Of a stretch of 64,000 bases of DNA, positions 32,722 to 42,500 are shown piece by piece (positions within the stretch are counted from its first letter, which is position 1; the number at the start of each line of letters is the position of its first letter). A program made the translations under genes and the position numbers. The DNA is from Solibacter sp039934035 (GTDB lineage Bacteria; Acidobacteriota; Terriglobia; Bryobacterales; Bryobacteraceae), in the NCBI GenBank assembly GCA_039934035.1, contig JBDTMZ010000059.1, positions 1 to 64,000 on the forward strand, in the 5' to 3' direction. The notes beneath the pieces were generated by a model. It worked only from the letters and a program-made list of their open reading frames with translations, was not told the DNA's origin and did not search any database.

Positions 32722-33036
32722 CGGACCTCCATGCAGTACGGAAGCCGGATGGTAACAGAGCGCGCATTGCGGGTCAAACCTGGGGTGCAGACAGGGGTGC
32801 AGACCGGCGTAGTAAGCGATACACGCGGAGGTCGTGCCGCCATGCCCGTTCCTGCACCCCAACCTGTATGTCCCGATGACTGCTCTTCCGCTGCTTACAG
32901 TATCTGCGTTTCCTGGCGGTGTAACTCGGAGTCCGGCGCTGCTCTTTCGAGTCATTCGGCTGAGACCATGTGCACCTCCATACTCGCGATAGTCCGAATG
33001 TGGATCGATCCGCGCGTTGGCAGACTTCTTTTTGTT

Positions 33037-33083
33037 TTCACATGTGAATTGTTATTGACTCACTTGCCTTGCTGAACTAGAGT
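33037..33083 (+). promoter_or_regulatory. Putative promoter and operator of the GH10 gene
   Basis: TTGACT (33055-33060), a 17-base spacer and TAGAGT (33078-33083) form a reasonable sigma-70-like promoter. Just upstream lies the perfect palindrome TTCACATGTGAA (33037-33048), a possible operator. The rest of the 32722-33182 gap is non-coding; it also holds a tandem GGGGTGCAGAC repeat near 32780-32810. Confidence 0.5.
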
Positions 33084-33182
33084 AGTACCGGAACACAAGG
33101 TACAGTCGAAGCCGCTCGACTCACGCCAGCAGGCTGCTCCGGCCGCTTCGCGGATGTATTCATGTGCTCTGAGGAGATAACT

Positions 33183-35558
33183 ATGTTCTGCGGCACCCAC
33201 TTACAGACCCATGCGGCGCTCCTGGTACTGGCACTTACCGGCAGCTTGGCCCTGGCCGCCCCGCCCACCAATATCGTGCAGCATGGCTGGGAGGACGGTA
33301 CTCTTCAAGGCTGGATTCCACGCGGACCAGTCGCCCTCTCGAACTCCACGGACGTTGCCCACGGCGGCTCTCATAGCCTCCTGACTACAGGCCGCGTGGC
33401 AGGCGACAATGGACCCAGCCTGAACGTGCTCGGCACGCTGACCCTCGGCGCCACGTACCAGGTGAGCGCATGGGTGCGCTTGACGGCCGGTACGCCCGCC
33501 ACGCAATTACTAATGAGGGTGGAGCGAACGGTAAGTGGCTCCCCGATCACCGACTCAATTGCCTCCAGTTCCGCCACCGGAGTAACAGACAGCGGCTGGA
33601 CGCAACTCACCGGTCTCTATTCCTTTACCGGAACCAACCCAACCGGGCTCTTCCTCTATATCGGCTCGAGCAGTGCGACTGCCTCGTATTATGTGGACGA
33701 CTTCAGCATTGACTTCATCGCGGATCCGGCTGGTCCTCCGCCTAATACCACCGGACTATCTAGTACATTTGAGTCCGGCGGCGCCGAGGGCTGGCTGCCC
33801 AGACTGGGCAGCGAGGTTCTCACCAACAGTACCGCGGCCTTTCACAGCGGTACCCACAGCCTCCTGACCACCAACCGGACCACCGCTGGCGCGGGCCCGG
33901 CACTCGACGTAACCGATAAAATGTTCAACGGCTCCCGCTATTTCGTTTCCCTGTGGGCAAGACTCGCCCCCGGTGAACCCAGCACGAATTTGATCGTTAC
34001 CCTGCAGCGCACCGCCGGCACCATTGTCAGCACCAGCACGGTCGTCGCCAGCAAAGCAGTTACCAGCGGCAGCTGGGTCAAGCTCTTTACGACTCCGATC
34101 TACACACTGTCCTTGGCAAACACATCCCTCAGTCTGTTTGTGCAATCCGCCACCGGCACCCCCTCGTTTTACATCGACGATGTTCAGGTCACTTACGCGG
34201 CGCCTCCCAGCGTGGAAACCAATCTCTTGAGTGTGAAAGACGTGCTCGCCCCTTACTTTTACGTCGGCGCTATCTCCTACGGCTCCGGACTTACCGGCCC
34301 CTCAAGCGAGTTGGCCTCCAAGCACTTCAACAGTATTACCTCCGAAAATGACATGAAGTGGGACGCCACCGAACCTTCCGAGGGCACTTTCAGATTTACC
34401 AATATGGATGCGCAAGTAGCCTGGGCCAAGGCAAACGGAAGCGTCGTCCGCGGCCATACCCTGGTGTGGCATAGCCAAATCCCGGCATGGGTGTTTATCG
34501 ATCCCAACACCGGCGTCACCATGCTGCCCTCACCCGAAAACAAGACGCTCCTTTTGAACCGGCTCCGTAATCACATTCAGGGCGTAGTGACTCACTTCGG
34601 AACTGATATTTATACCTATGACGTAGTCAACGAGGCGATCGACGAAGGCCAGGCCAATTGCCTGCGGCGCAGTACCTGGTATACCATCACCGGGAAAGAC
34701 TTCATCGACGTGGCGTTCCAGACGGCACGCCAGTATGCTCCCCACGCCAAACTCATTTACAACGACTACAGCTCCACCAGTACCTCCAAGCGCACCTGCA
34801 TTTACAACCTTGTAGCCGACCTCAAGTCGCGCGGAATCCCCATCGATGGCGTCGGTCACCAAATGCACAATAGCTTGACCTCCCCCACGCCCCAAGCCAT
34901 TCTGGATACCTTCAACCTCTTGGCGCCGCTGAATATCGATCAGCAGGTCACTGAGTTGGATATCGGCGTGGGTGGCTCATACACTAACTACAACGATATT
35001 CCAGAATCCGTGCTCGCGCGGCAGGGCTACGTCGTCCGTAACACCTTCAATGCCTTTCGCCAGTTGCAGGGGAAACTCTCCACCGTGACTTTCTGGGGCA
35101 GGTCCGACGACCATACCTGGCTTACCAGTGCCACCAAAATCGACGCGCCTCTGCTGTTCGATGTCTACATGCACGCCAAACCCGCCTACTGGGGCATCGT
35201 CGATCCTACGCGCTTGCCGGGCGCCAGCCTTACCGGCTCGCTGGACTCCAAGTCCGGTCCGCAAAACGCGCGCGTCTGGACCATCATGCTTAGCAACCCC
35301 GGTTTGGGGACCGCCTTTGGCGCGCAAATTTCAAAGCCCGTCCTTACGCAGACCAGCGGCGCGGCCTGCACGCCCGTGGTCACTGGAACTTTTCCCATCA
35401 CGGTGGGCGATATCGTTTCCGGCTCGTCTGCCAGTAGGGCCGTCACCATCGATTTTACCGGCTGCCCGGCCCTGGCCGCGTTCAAAGTCACTATCCCGTT
35501 CAGCTCATCGAGCGGCGCGAACACCGGCGAGATCGCCCGCACCAACCAATTCCGTTGA
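33183..35558 (+). CDS. Endo-1,4-beta-xylanase, GH10, with two N-terminal carbohydrate-binding modules
   Basis: A 791-residue secreted xylanase. It has a signal peptide (LLVLALTGSLALA), then two similar CBM4/9-type beta-sandwich modules (about residues 30-180 and 195-340). Each begins with a GWEDGTLQGWIPRGPVALSN-like or EGWLPRLGSEVLTN-like phrase. A GH10 barrel follows (about residues 350-690). TSENDMKWDATEPSEGTF, GHTLVWHSQIPAWVF and VVNEAIDEG carry the acid/base Glu (codon at 34632), and VTELDIGVG the nucleophile Glu (codon at 34953). A ~100-residue beta-rich C-terminal domain with a cysteine pair follows. ATG 33183 sits behind AGGAG. It cleaves the xylan backbone outside the cell. Confidence 0.93.
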   Translation: MFCGTHLQTHAALLVLALTGSLALAAPPTNIVQHGWEDGTLQGWIPRGPVALSNSTDVAHGGSHSLLTTGRVAGDNGPSLNVLGTLTLGATYQVSAWVRLTAGTPATQLLMRVERTVSGSPITDSIASSSATGVTDSGWTQLTGLYSFTGTNPTGLFLYIGSSSATASYYVDDFSIDFIADPAGPPPNTTGLSSTFESGGAEGWLPRLGSEVLTNSTAAFHSGTHSLLTTNRTTAGAGPALDVTDKMFNGSRYFVSLWARLAPGEPSTNLIVTLQRTAGTIVSTSTVVASKAVTSGSWVKLFTTPIYTLSLANTSLSLFVQSATGTPSFYIDDVQVTYAAPPSVETNLLSVKDVLAPYFYVGAISYGSGLTGPSSELASKHFNSITSENDMKWDATEPSEGTFRFTNMDAQVAWAKANGSVVRGHTLVWHSQIPAWVFIDPNTGVTMLPSPENKTLLLNRLRNHIQGVVTHFGTDIYTYDVVNEAIDEGQANCLRRSTWYTITGKDFIDVAFQTARQYAPHAKLIYNDYSSTSTSKRTCIYNLVADLKSRGIPIDGVGHQMHNSLTSPTPQAILDTFNLLAPLNIDQQVTELDIGVGGSYTNYNDIPESVLARQGYVVRNTFNAFRQLQGKLSTVTFWGRSDDHTWLTSATKIDAPLLFDVYMHAKPAYWGIVDPTRLPGASLTGSLDSKSGPQNARVWTIMLSNPGLGTAFGAQISKPVLTQTSGAACTPVVTGTFPITVGDIVSGSSASRAVTIDFTGCPALAAFKVTIPFSSSSGANTGEIARTNQFR

Positions 35559-35575
35559 TTAATGGAGCACCAGAC

Positions 35576-36142
35576 ATGCAATCCAAACGTGCCCTCACGA
35601 TACTCCTCATGGCCGGCATGGCCGTCGCGGCTCATGCCGGTCCCGTATTCCAAGTCCTCCCCGGTGGAACCGTCGGCGATTTCCCCGGCACCACGGTTGG
35701 CTGGGGATTCACCATCACCAACACCACAGATTACCTGGTGGTCACCGGCTCGCAGTTCTCCCCGGCGCCATTTGCCTTCTTCGGCAGCTACCAGGACTTA
35801 ATCGGCACCGGCCCACTGATCGTGCTCGGACCAAGTCCCGAGCCCCAGACTCTCACCGAGCTGTTTAATCTTTCGCTGGGGACCGGCGTGGGCGCGTTCC
35901 ATATCGCAGCCACCGCTGCCGGACGGCTCGACGGGCAGCTCATCGTCGATTACGCGCTGTTCTCCGTGGACCCAAATGATCCCAACTTCGATCCGGACAC
36001 GGACCTGCTGGTAGCCGATGCCCAGCTCTCCGCTCCCGTTTCGGTGTTTGCCACGCCCGAACCGGCTTCCCTCTTGCTCATAGCACCTGGACTCTTCGCC
36101 ATGTTCCGGCTTCGCCGAAAACGGCTTCCCGTGAGAAGTTGA
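35576..36142 (+). CDS. PEP-CTERM protein
   Basis: A 188-residue secreted protein, 17 bases after the xylanase stop and very likely cotranscribed with it. It has a signal peptide (ALTILLMAGMAVAAHA), a beta-rich body (GGTVGDFPGTTVGWGFTITN) and a C-terminal PEP-CTERM tail: TPEPAS, the hydrophobic LLLIAPGLFAMF and the basic RLRRKRLPVRS. The body has a GWGFTITN pattern found in PEP-CTERM proteins of Solibacter type. Its association with a xylanase suggests a surface or matrix function. The start ATG 35576 has GGAG eight bases before. Confidence 0.86.
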   Translation: MQSKRALTILLMAGMAVAAHAGPVFQVLPGGTVGDFPGTTVGWGFTITNTTDYLVVTGSQFSPAPFAFFGSYQDLIGTGPLIVLGPSPEPQTLTELFNLSLGTGVGAFHIAATAAGRLDGQLIVDYALFSVDPNDPNFDPDTDLLVADAQLSAPVSVFATPEPASLLLIAPGLFAMFRLRRKRLPVRS

Positions 36143-36310
36143 ACCTCACTCGTCAGGCTGAATTTCACGTGACCTCGGGCGGCGCGTGTGCTCACATGAG
36201 TGCGCGCGCCGCGGCCGTTTAAAGACACGGTCGCCCGGCGGCACACAATCAAACGCGATGGTTTGTGCCACCCGATGGTCTGTGCGGCGTAACGGCGGTA
36301 CGCTATCACT

Positions 36311-38179
36311 ATGTTTCGGGTGACCCTTCTCCTCGCGCTTTGCTGCGCCGCGCTGCCGGCTCAGAATGCCCTTCACACCTGGGAGGCAAAGGAAATCGAA
36401 CTTCGCGCCTCCGGTAAGTACACCAATCCTTACGCGGACGTCGAATGCTGGGTGGAGTTGAAAGGCCCCGGCTTCGCCAAGCGGGTCTACGGATTCTGGG
36501 ACGGCGGCGATACCTTCCGCGTGCGCGTGGTCGCCACCGCGCCGGGCGCCTGGACCTGGACCAGCGGCTCCAACCAAGCCTCCGACACAGGCCTCAATCG
36601 CAAGACCGGCAGTTTCACGGCACGCGCGTGGAGCGAGGCGGAAATGCAGGTCAACCCCAACCGCCGCGGCTTCCTGCGCTCCACTCCCAACGGCCACGCC
36701 CTGCAATACGCCGATGGCACTCCTTACTTTATGGTCGGCGACACCTGGCTCGGCGCCGCCACCTGGCGCCTTCCCCTCACCGGCGCCGCGGTCGATCCCA
36801 ACTACCAGCCCGGTCCCGGTGTGACCTTCGAAGCGGCCGTCGCTTATCGCAAGCGCCAGGGCTTCAACTCCGTCAGCATGATCGCCGCCTTCCCCACCTG
36901 GGCCTCCGACCAGTACGCCAACACTTACGCCGACCGCAACGGCGTCTACCTGCGCAATGCCTGGGAAGCCTTCGGCATGACGGTGGACGGCAAAACCCCT
37001 ACCGCCAAGGCCATGCATGACGAACAGGGCTATCGCTCCTTTGAGGTCCTGCCCAATCGCGATGGACTGGCCGATTTCGACCGCATCGTGCCGCACTATT
37101 TCCAAAGCCTCGACCGCAAGATGCAGCACCTCAGCGAGCAGGGCTTCGTCCCCATGCTCGAAACCATCCGGCGCGATGTCGCTCCCCCGTGGCTGAAATA
37201 CTTCAAGTTCAACGAATCCTTCTCGCGCTTCGTGCAGTACATGGTGGCCCGCTATGGCGCGTACAATTTCGTCTTCAGCAAAGTCCACTTCGATATCTAT
37301 TTGAAGAACTACTCCATCACCGGCGAGGAGTTTAACGAAGCCCTCAACTATCACTTCAAAAAGTACGGGCCCATGCCTTTCGGGCAGCCTGTCACGGCGC
37401 TGATCGATCACTCCACCGCCGTCACCTTCGGCCACGGGGACAAGGCTCCGTGGATCAACATGCATGCCACCGGCAACAAGCCGCGCGACCACGGAATCTA
37501 TGCCGCCATCGAAGCGCTTTTCCGGCTTTCCCCGCCCTACCCCGCCATCGATCTCGAGCCTTACTATACCGGCTGGATGCACCAGAACAACGTGGTCGCC
37601 GGCGAACGCCCGCAGCCCGATACCGACCGCGACAACTACTTCTCGCGTGCGCAAATGTACGGCTGCGTGCTGTCCGGCGGACTCGCGGGCCACGTCCACG
37701 GCACGGCGGCGTATGATGTCTCGGTGGACACCGAACCGGCGGGAACGCGGCCGTACTTCTGGCAGGCGCTGCGTTACCGGTCGGCCGGGTATATGCATCC
37801 ACTGGCCAAATTCGTCATGTCGGAAGGCGCCAAATATCGCGATCTCGAATTGGCAGCGGATGCCTTGCAGCCTCGTAAGACCGACGGCAGCAGCGACGCC
37901 GGCCTCGACGGCTGGAGCTTCATGATGCGCACGCCCTCCAGGGATTTCGCCCTGCTCTACTTCGAAAACAAAGCCCGTCAGACCCGCACCACCGGCTGGA
38001 CTCCCAATTCCTCGTATCGCTTCGCGTGGTTCCACACCCAGACCGGCGAGTGGCAGCCAGCGGTCACCCTGCGCGCCGGCGCCAACGGAGACCTGCAACT
38101 CCCCGAGTTCCCCGGCGGCGCCACCATCGCGGACACGGATTGGGCGGCCAAGATCACCGCACAGAAAGGAACCAACTGA
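36311..38179 (+). CDS. DUF5060/DUF4038 glycoside hydrolase (apiosidase-like)
   Basis: A 622-residue secreted enzyme with a signal peptide (FRVTLLLALCCAALPAQ). An N-terminal DUF5060 beta-domain (NALHTWEAKEIELRASGKYT through GAWTWTSGSNQASDTGLNRK) leads into a DUF4038 TIM barrel (GHALQYADGTPYFMVGDTWL, WRLPLTG, RKRQGFNSVSMIAAFPTW). A C-terminal beta-domain (DFALLYFENKARQTRTTGWT) ends it. The family includes apiosidases and other side-chain-removing enzymes of GH140 type. The catalytic acids cannot be placed with certainty, although ATESMPP-like shadows must be ignored. It follows the xylanase operon and is a plausible xylan or pectin side-chain enzyme. The beta-propeller gene begins one base after its stop. 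Confidence 0.84.
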   Translation: MFRVTLLLALCCAALPAQNALHTWEAKEIELRASGKYTNPYADVECWVELKGPGFAKRVYGFWDGGDTFRVRVVATAPGAWTWTSGSNQASDTGLNRKTGSFTARAWSEAEMQVNPNRRGFLRSTPNGHALQYADGTPYFMVGDTWLGAATWRLPLTGAAVDPNYQPGPGVTFEAAVAYRKRQGFNSVSMIAAFPTWASDQYANTYADRNGVYLRNAWEAFGMTVDGKTPTAKAMHDEQGYRSFEVLPNRDGLADFDRIVPHYFQSLDRKMQHLSEQGFVPMLETIRRDVAPPWLKYFKFNESFSRFVQYMVARYGAYNFVFSKVHFDIYLKNYSITGEEFNEALNYHFKKYGPMPFGQPVTALIDHSTAVTFGHGDKAPWINMHATGNKPRDHGIYAAIEALFRLSPPYPAIDLEPYYTGWMHQNNVVAGERPQPDTDRDNYFSRAQMYGCVLSGGLAGHVHGTAAYDVSVDTEPAGTRPYFWQALRYRSAGYMHPLAKFVMSEGAKYRDLELAADALQPRKTDGSSDAGLDGWSFMMRTPSRDFALLYFENKARQTRTTGWTPNSSYRFAWFHTQTGEWQPAVTLRAGANGDLQLPEFPGGATIADTDWAAKITAQKGTN

Positions 38180-38180
38180 C

Positions 38181-39149
38181 ATGCGTTACGCGTGCCTCTT
38201 ATTGGCGACCCTGGCAATCGCCGCGGACAAACCGGCCTACGTGGCCGCTTTGAAGGTCTCGGGCCACGTCGGCTTCTTCGACGCAGGCGGCAAGCTGATC
38301 AAAGACGTGAGCGTCGGAGGCCATCCCCACGAGTTGGCCTTCTCTCCCGATGGACGCTACGTCTATTGCACCGACAATGGTGTCCTTTGGATGACCGAGG
38401 CGGCGGCCGGCGGCAACACCGTCTCCATCGTCGATATCGCCGCGCAAGCGCTGGTGGGCACCATCGATCTCGGCAAATACCGCCGTCCGCATGGCATCGA
38501 TACCGATCCCAAAACCGGCAACATTCTGGTCACCACCGAACTTCCCAGCATGCTGCTGGTCGCCGATCCGCGCACGCGCAAAGTGATCAAGGAATACGAC
38601 ATTAAAGGCAAGGCGCCGCACCTGGTCAAAATCGCCCCGGACGGGGTTTGGGCCTATACCAGCAATACCGACACCGGGAACCTCTCAGCGGTGAACCTGC
38701 AGACGGGGGAAATCAAACTCATCCCGGTGGGCGAACGGCCGCAGGGCCTGGCGTTCTCACAGGACGGCAAGCGGCTCTATGTCACCAATCTGAACAGCAA
38801 CTCCCTCAGCATCGTAGACACGCAATCCAGGACGCAAATCGGCAGCATTCCCACCGGCAAGGGTCCCGTGCGCGTCATCCTCAGCCCCGACGGCAAGACC
38901 GCAATTTACGCCTTGCAAACCGGCGAGGCGGTGGGCTTTGCCAACCTCGAAACGCGCCAGGAAGAGGGGCAGGTGAAATTGACGGGGCAGCCCGTGTCGG
39001 TGACTTTCTCCGCCGACCGCAAGTATGTTTACTCCGCAGTGCAGGCCGAGGATAAGATTTTCGTCATTCCCCTGGCCACGCGAAAAATCGAGCGGGTCAT
39101 CTCCACCCCGAAGGGCTCGGGACCCGATCCGTATCTGCCCCTACGCTGA
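38181..39149 (+). CDS. YncE-like beta-propeller (YVTN-type) protein
   Basis: A 322-residue exported protein with a short N-terminal signal (YACLLLATLAIAADKPAY) and about seven propeller repeats of YVTN type: HELAFSPDGRYVYCTDNG, PHGIDTDPKTGNILVTTELP, LVKIAPDGVWAYTSNTDTG, GLAFSQDGKRLYVTNLNSNS, VRVILSPDGKTAIYALQTG and VSVTFSADRKYVYSAVQ. Such proteins are surface or periplasmic and may bind or cleave lactones, or bind protein partners. There is a single base between this gene and the DUF4038 gene upstream, so the two form an operon and may be translationally coupled. No catalytic residues are evident. Confidence 0.85.
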   Translation: MRYACLLLATLAIAADKPAYVAALKVSGHVGFFDAGGKLIKDVSVGGHPHELAFSPDGRYVYCTDNGVLWMTEAAAGGNTVSIVDIAAQALVGTIDLGKYRRPHGIDTDPKTGNILVTTELPSMLLVADPRTRKVIKEYDIKGKAPHLVKIAPDGVWAYTSNTDTGNLSAVNLQTGEIKLIPVGERPQGLAFSQDGKRLYVTNLNSNSLSIVDTQSRTQIGSIPTGKGPVRVILSPDGKTAIYALQTGEAVGFANLETRQEEGQVKLTGQPVSVTFSADRKYVYSAVQAEDKIFVIPLATRKIERVISTPKGSGPDPYLPLR

Positions 39150-39166
39150 GAGCCAGTTTCCTGTGG

Positions 39167-39200
39167 GGCAGGCTTCAGCCTGCCGCCGCCTTTAGGCGGC
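39167..39200. terminator. Two adjacent hairpins after the beta-propeller gene
   Basis: GGCAGGCT/AGCCTGCC (39167-39184) and GCCGCC/GGCGGC around TTTA (39185-39200) lie just after the gene. They fit the GG(G/A)CAGGC palindrome family and may terminate transcription from the left. Confidence 0.5.
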
Positions 39201-39280
39201 GCAATCTGGACGGTCGTCGTCCGTCGTCCGTCCTCCCAGCATCGATGCGTGAACACGTTCGATAACGTCGTTAGAATTCC

Positions 39281-39447
39281 TATCGGCGTTCATCGGCGGC
39301 CGATATATTGGCAAGGGAAGACGGTGCGGGCCGCCGATAAACGCCGATGCACGCCGATAGGAAAACGCAAACAAGAACACGTAGATGAGAAACATGCTGT
39401 GTTCATCGGCGTTGATCGGCGTTGATCGGCGTTCATCGGCGGCCCAT
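39281..39447. repeat. Intergenic repeat of GCCGATGAAC type, inverted arms
   Basis: Two arms of stacked decamers face each other. TATCGGCGTTCATCGGCGGC appears at 39281-39300, and CCGCCGATAAACGCC lies near 39331. The distal part reads TGTTCATCGGCGTTGATCGG followed by further copies (39399-39447), with CACGTAGATGAGAAACATGC before it. The reverse complement aligns with the repeats at 31328-31422 and 63351-63442. The rest of the 39150-39537 gap has no gene. Confidence 0.7.
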
Positions 39448-39489
39448 GCACTTGACCTTCGTCCACCTTCGGGCCCCACAAAAAGGAAA

Positions 39490-39526
39490 GGGGCAGGCCC
39501 TGGCAAACTACACCAGGACCTGCCCC
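39490..39526 (-). terminator. Rho-independent terminator of the receptor gene
   Basis: The arms GGGGCAGGCCCTGG and CCAGGACCTGCCCC pair over 14 positions with one mismatch around a nine-base loop. On the minus strand the stem is followed by TTTCCTTTTTG. It lies 11 bases after the receptor stop, in the right place for termination. Confidence 0.75.
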
Positions 39527-39537
39527 GCACTATGCAA

Positions 39538-42500
39538 TTACCACTTGAACGCGAGCGTCAGATTCATCAAAGGCGTTCCGCCGTAACCCGCCGTACCGCT
39601 GGAGGCTTCTCCCGATCCGGTATTCGTGCCATAGGTCTTGGCGTTCTGCACGCTCTGAATATTGAGCTGCGTGTTCGGCCCGCCCCAGTTGTACCACTTG
39701 AAAGGATTCTGGATATCCAGCCGGAGCACGAATTTGAGGCGCTCTTTGATTGGCACTTCCTTGGAGAACGCCGCGTTGGCAATGACCTGCCGCTGGTTGT
39801 CCCACACGTTGCTGCCGTTGGTCCCGCGGGTGAAACTCGGTACGTAGCTGAAGCAATCGTTGCCCGAGCCTACCTGCACCGCGCCGCAATCGATCATGCT
39901 GTTCTGGTTGGCCGCGTTGAAGCGGTCGCCCCCCAGATCCTGCCAGTTGTCGCGTAGCGACGGACGTTCCTTCAGCATCACGCCGCCGTAAGTCGGCATG
40001 TAGCCCGGGTAGTTGTTGGTGGTCGGGCCGCCCGTGATACTCATGCCGGCGGGCGCGCCGCTGGCGATCGTGTACGTGAACATCATGTTGTAATCGCCTA
40101 GCAGGGTGTTCACCCAGCCCCCGCGATTCATGAACTTGCGTCCCTTGCCGACCGGGATTTCGTAATTCATGGTCCCGGTGAAGTTGTGCCTCTGATCCAG
40201 GTTCGTGCGCGCCTTCAGCAGACCCCAATCCAGGTACGGATTGCCGGCGCCGCCCGCCAGCGTCTTCGCGATGGTGTAGAAGGCCTGGAAGTTCAGCCCC
40301 TTGGAGAAGCGCTTTTCAATGCGCACCAAAGCCGCATGGTGCGACAGATGATACACGTTGCCCACGATGTTAACCGTGCCCTGATTGGGCAGCGGGCGCG
40401 AATACTGCGTCTGTCCGCCGGTCGCCCAGCTCAGCCGGAAAGCGGCGTTCGCCGGGTCGTTCAAGTCCATCATCCCGCTGCCGTTCGGATTCGGAATGAT
40501 GCCCCACGGCCGCGTATTGGAATCGTACGTGCCCAGCCCCTTCGCTTGCGCGGAGCCGTCATACCGCGTCTCGAGAAGGTAATTCCTGCTCAACTCGGTC
40601 TGCACGCCGAAGTTCCAGGTCATGACGTACGGCGTCTTCAGGTCGCTCTGGACGATGTTCATGGTGCGAGTGCCGGCATTGGTATTCACATACGGCACCG
40701 AACCATCGGCGCGCTGCGTGGGGTAGGCCCACGACGGTATGCCCTGGTCCAGCATGAACAATGGCTTGAAGTTGCCGGACACCTGCGAGGCGCTGTACGA
40801 ATTGCTCAGCATCTCGTCGGAATACAGCAGGCTGGTGGAATCCGTGCGGATATCGATGTGCGCCAGGCGGAAGCCGCCGCGCACCACAAAGCGCCGCAGG
40901 GGGTGCCATGCCAGGCCCACGCTCGGGTCGAAGCGCAACATATCTTGGCGATACGGGTCCGCGCCATTGGGATGCGTCCACGCGCCCAGGCAGCCGCCCG
41001 CCGGGCAGGTGTACGGCTTGTTGCTATACGTAGCATTGTCGATCGCATTGGGATCGTAAAGGCTGATATACCCGTACTTCTGTTTCTTCGGGGTTTCGAT
41101 GTTGTAGCGTATGCCCAGGTTCAGGGTCAGGCTGGGCGAAATCTTCCAGTCGTCCTGAAAGTACCAGCTGTGCTGCCACAAACGCGGCAGGTCGCTATAA
41201 AGACGGGAACTGAAACTGTAGTTGCTGATCGCGCCGATCATAAAGGCCGCCAGCGTATTGCCGGTATTGGCTACGCTGCCGCCGGTGGTGGTGATTCCGC
41301 TCGTCGAGGCGTAGGTGAACGTGCCGTCCGGATTGCCCATGTCGTACTGGTTCCTGCGCCAGCGCAACAGTTCGTAGCCCATCTTGAAAGAGTGCTTGCC
41401 GCTCGCCTTGTTCAGGTCGTCTTTCATGGTGAGCGTTTCCTGCACGTCGGTGCTGCCGCAGCCAACCTGCACGGTCCCGGAGGGCTCCGTAATGATGCCC
41501 GTCGGCCATACGCCCGGCATGCAGGTCTTCGGCAGACCCATCCCGCCCATGCCGATGAGCGTGGCGTAATCCTGATCCTTCGCGATCGAATCCACCAGCT
41601 GCGAATAGCCGTAATACGTCGCTCGGAAATCGTTCACCACGGTCGACGAGGGAATCCACGTCGCTCCGGCCGACGCCGTATTCTGCTTCGGCGCCCATGA
41701 TTTGTTCATCGTGCTGTCGAATAGCGGATTTATGATCGTATACGGCGGATTCCGCTCCCAGCGGCTGTTCCCCGTCCACGTCGCATAGGCCTTCAACGAC
41801 GAATTGAACTGGTGGTCGAGGCGGCCCGTGTAGTTGTCCCACTTCACAACCTTCATCGGCGCGAGCGCCACATTGTTGATCGGCCCGCTGGTGTTCATGG
41901 AACCGGCCGTGTTGGGTGCGCGCAAGGGGTTCATCCCCAGCATCGTCTTCGCTACATTGCTCCAGCGATTGACTGGTATCTGGTTGCCCGGGAACGGGTC
42001 GCGGAACCACTGGCCATTCACCTGACGCGTGCTGACCGGATCGAAGATCTGGTTGTAGGCGACGCCCGGATATGCGAAATCGCCGCGCAGCATCGCTTCC
42101 GTGGGTACCGTGGCTACCTGCTGCTTGCTCTGCTTTTCAATCATCATCTGCCAGCCGAACATGAAGAACGTCTTGTTGCGGCCATCATAGATTTTCGGAA
42201 TAAACACCGGGCCATTCAGGTTGGCATCCGGATTCTGCACGAACAGACCCGGCGCCTTTTCCCAACCGGGCTGCACTTGCGAGTTGCGGTACGACTCGAA
42301 GAAACGCCGGTGCTGCATGCGCCGCGTGCGGAGCTGCTCCGCCACGATTCCGTGCAGCGTGTTGGTGCCGCTCTTCTTCACCACGCTGATCACCGCGCCC
42401 GTGGAATGGCCGTATTCGGCCGGCAGCGCGGACGTCAATACCTTCATGTCTTCAATGCTGTTGGCGATGGTCTCGGCAACATTGCCGCCGCCGCGCGTGC

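Noticed and set aside
36146..38182. 678-codon minus-strand frame opposite the DUF4038 gene
   Set aside because: Shadow of the real gene: no signal or domain, composition typical of the antisense of GC-rich coding sequence.
40186..41700. 504-codon plus-strand frame inside the receptor at 39538-43080
   Set aside because: Antisense shadow with no recognisable motifs.
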